A program made the translations under genes and the position numbers. Shown in pieces: positions 34,772 through 35,292 of a DNA stretch of 35,292 nt (the first letter of the stretch is position 1; every line of letters begins with the position of its first letter). This DNA comes from Desulfobulbaceae bacterium UBA5611 (GTDB lineage: Bacteria; Desulfobacterota; Desulfobulbia; Desulfobulbales; Desulfocapsaceae): contig DIKT01000039.1 in NCBI GenBank assembly GCA_002424635.1, forward strand, positions 1 to 35,292, in the 5' to 3' direction. The notes beneath the pieces are model-generated. The model made no database searches, was not told the origin of the DNA, and was given only the letters and a program-made list of their open reading frames with translations.

Positions 34772-35292
34772 ATGATGAAACTTGCCGTCCTGAAGGAAAC
34801 AGAAGAAGGAGAAAACCGAGTCGCGCTCATTCCTGACTCTATCAAGCGTCTTTCTCAAAAGGGTTTTGCAATCCTGGTTGAAACTGGCGCGGGAAGCGCC
34901 GCCGGCTACAGCGATCAGGAATACGAACAAGCCGGGGCCACGATGGTCAGCTCCGCCCAGGAGCTTACCCAGCAGGCCGATTGCGTGGTCAAGGTGCGAC
35001 CACCTTCCCTGGAGGAGGCCGAGCTGCTGAAGAACGACTCGACCCTCATCGCCATTATCCAATCCACCATGAGACATGATCTGGTCAGCAAGCTGGTTGC
35101 CAAACAGATCACCTCCTTCGGCCTTGATATCATCCCCCGCACCTCGCTAGCCCAATCGATGGATGTCCTCAGCTCCATGAGCACCATTGCCGGTTATAAG
35201 GCCGTGCTGTTGGCAGCTGACACCATCAACCGTATTTTCCCCATGCTCATGACCGCGGCCGGCACTATTGCCCCGGCCAAGGTTCTGGTCCT
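34772..35292 (+). CDS. pntA: NAD(P) transhydrogenase subunit alpha, N-terminal part (runs off the window)
   Basis: About 173 residues are visible. It begins MMKLAVLKETEEGENRVAL, the alanine-dehydrogenase/transhydrogenase N-terminal domain, and reaches PRTSLAQSMDVLSSMSTIAGYKAVL and MTAAGTIAPAKVLVL, which favour transhydrogenase alpha (PntA/PntAA) over alanine dehydrogenase. The NAD-binding GxGxxG motif should follow just outside the window. Proton-driven transhydrogenase makes NADPH from NADH and is common in sulfate reducers. ATG 34772 and 34775 are both possible starts; neither has a strong ribosome binding site. Confidence 0.9.
   Translation, partial: MMKLAVLKETEEGENRVALIPDSIKRLSQKGFAILVETGAGSAAGYSDQEYEQAGATMVSSAQELTQQADCVVKVRPPSLEEAELLKNDSTLIAIIQSTMRHDLVSKLVAKQITSFGLDIIPRTSLAQSMDVLSSMSTIAGYKAVLLAADTINRIFPMLMTAAGTIAPAKVLV

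Overview
The window looks like chromosome from a Gram-negative, sulfate-reducing bacterium of the former Deltaproteobacteria (Desulfobacterota), possibly near Desulfobulbales. The main pointers are a sulfate adenylyltransferase of the sulfate-reducer type, Gram-negative envelope genes (SppA, Mpl, lipoproteins, a YafK-type L,D-transpeptidase) and classical proteobacterial gene clusters. The lineage is inferred from protein features only; no database search was possible.

Positions 1-8900 hold mostly minus-strand housekeeping genes. First comes tRNA-Val(GAC) followed by the translation cluster thrS-infC-rpmI-rplT-pheS. thrS carries an apparent one-base frameshift and infC very probably starts at AUU. 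Next is the replication/repair cluster: 4.5S SRP RNA, dnaX, ybaB, recR. dnaX contains an A11 run placed where slippage would make a short gamma-like product. aroB follows.

Positions 8900-13050 carry sat with its own terminator and a two-HMA-domain copper P-type ATPase. From 13190 the plus strand carries selO (AMPylase), sppA, a Gate-domain membrane protein translationally coupled to a CDP-alcohol phosphatidyltransferase, then a minus-strand Trm112-like protein, then proC-nadK. A sigma-54 response regulator and a PHP phosphoesterase lie on the minus strand (20.7-23.0 kb). A tandem universal stress protein overlaps a P-type ATPase whose cation-site motifs resemble the animal Na,K-ATPase (23.3-26.85 kb). 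Two lipoprotein genes follow, the second FlgO-like.

Positions 28470-30810 form an accessory island. It contains the debris of three toxin-antitoxin modules: a frameshifted HigA fragment, a truncated RelE-like toxin with an intact XRE antitoxin, and a shattered higBA. Two DUF1566 (Lcl-type) secreted-protein genes follow. Their 3' ends are nearly identical in DNA while their 5' ends have diverged, and the first abuts the point where higA breaks off. The differences in the shared 3' cassette lie largely in the first two codon positions, which invites a test for a diversity-generating retroelement elsewhere in the genome. This island is the most unusual part of the window.

Positions 31.1-35.3 kb return to core functions: a YafK/DpaA-like L,D-transpeptidase, a Crp/Fnr regulator, a small protein coupled to mpl (peptidoglycan recycling), and the start of the NAD(P) transhydrogenase alpha subunit. 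An imperfect palindromic repeat of about 140 bp (18661-18803) has a half copy at 32031-32116. I saw no CRISPR array, intact insertion sequence, rRNA gene or phage module.
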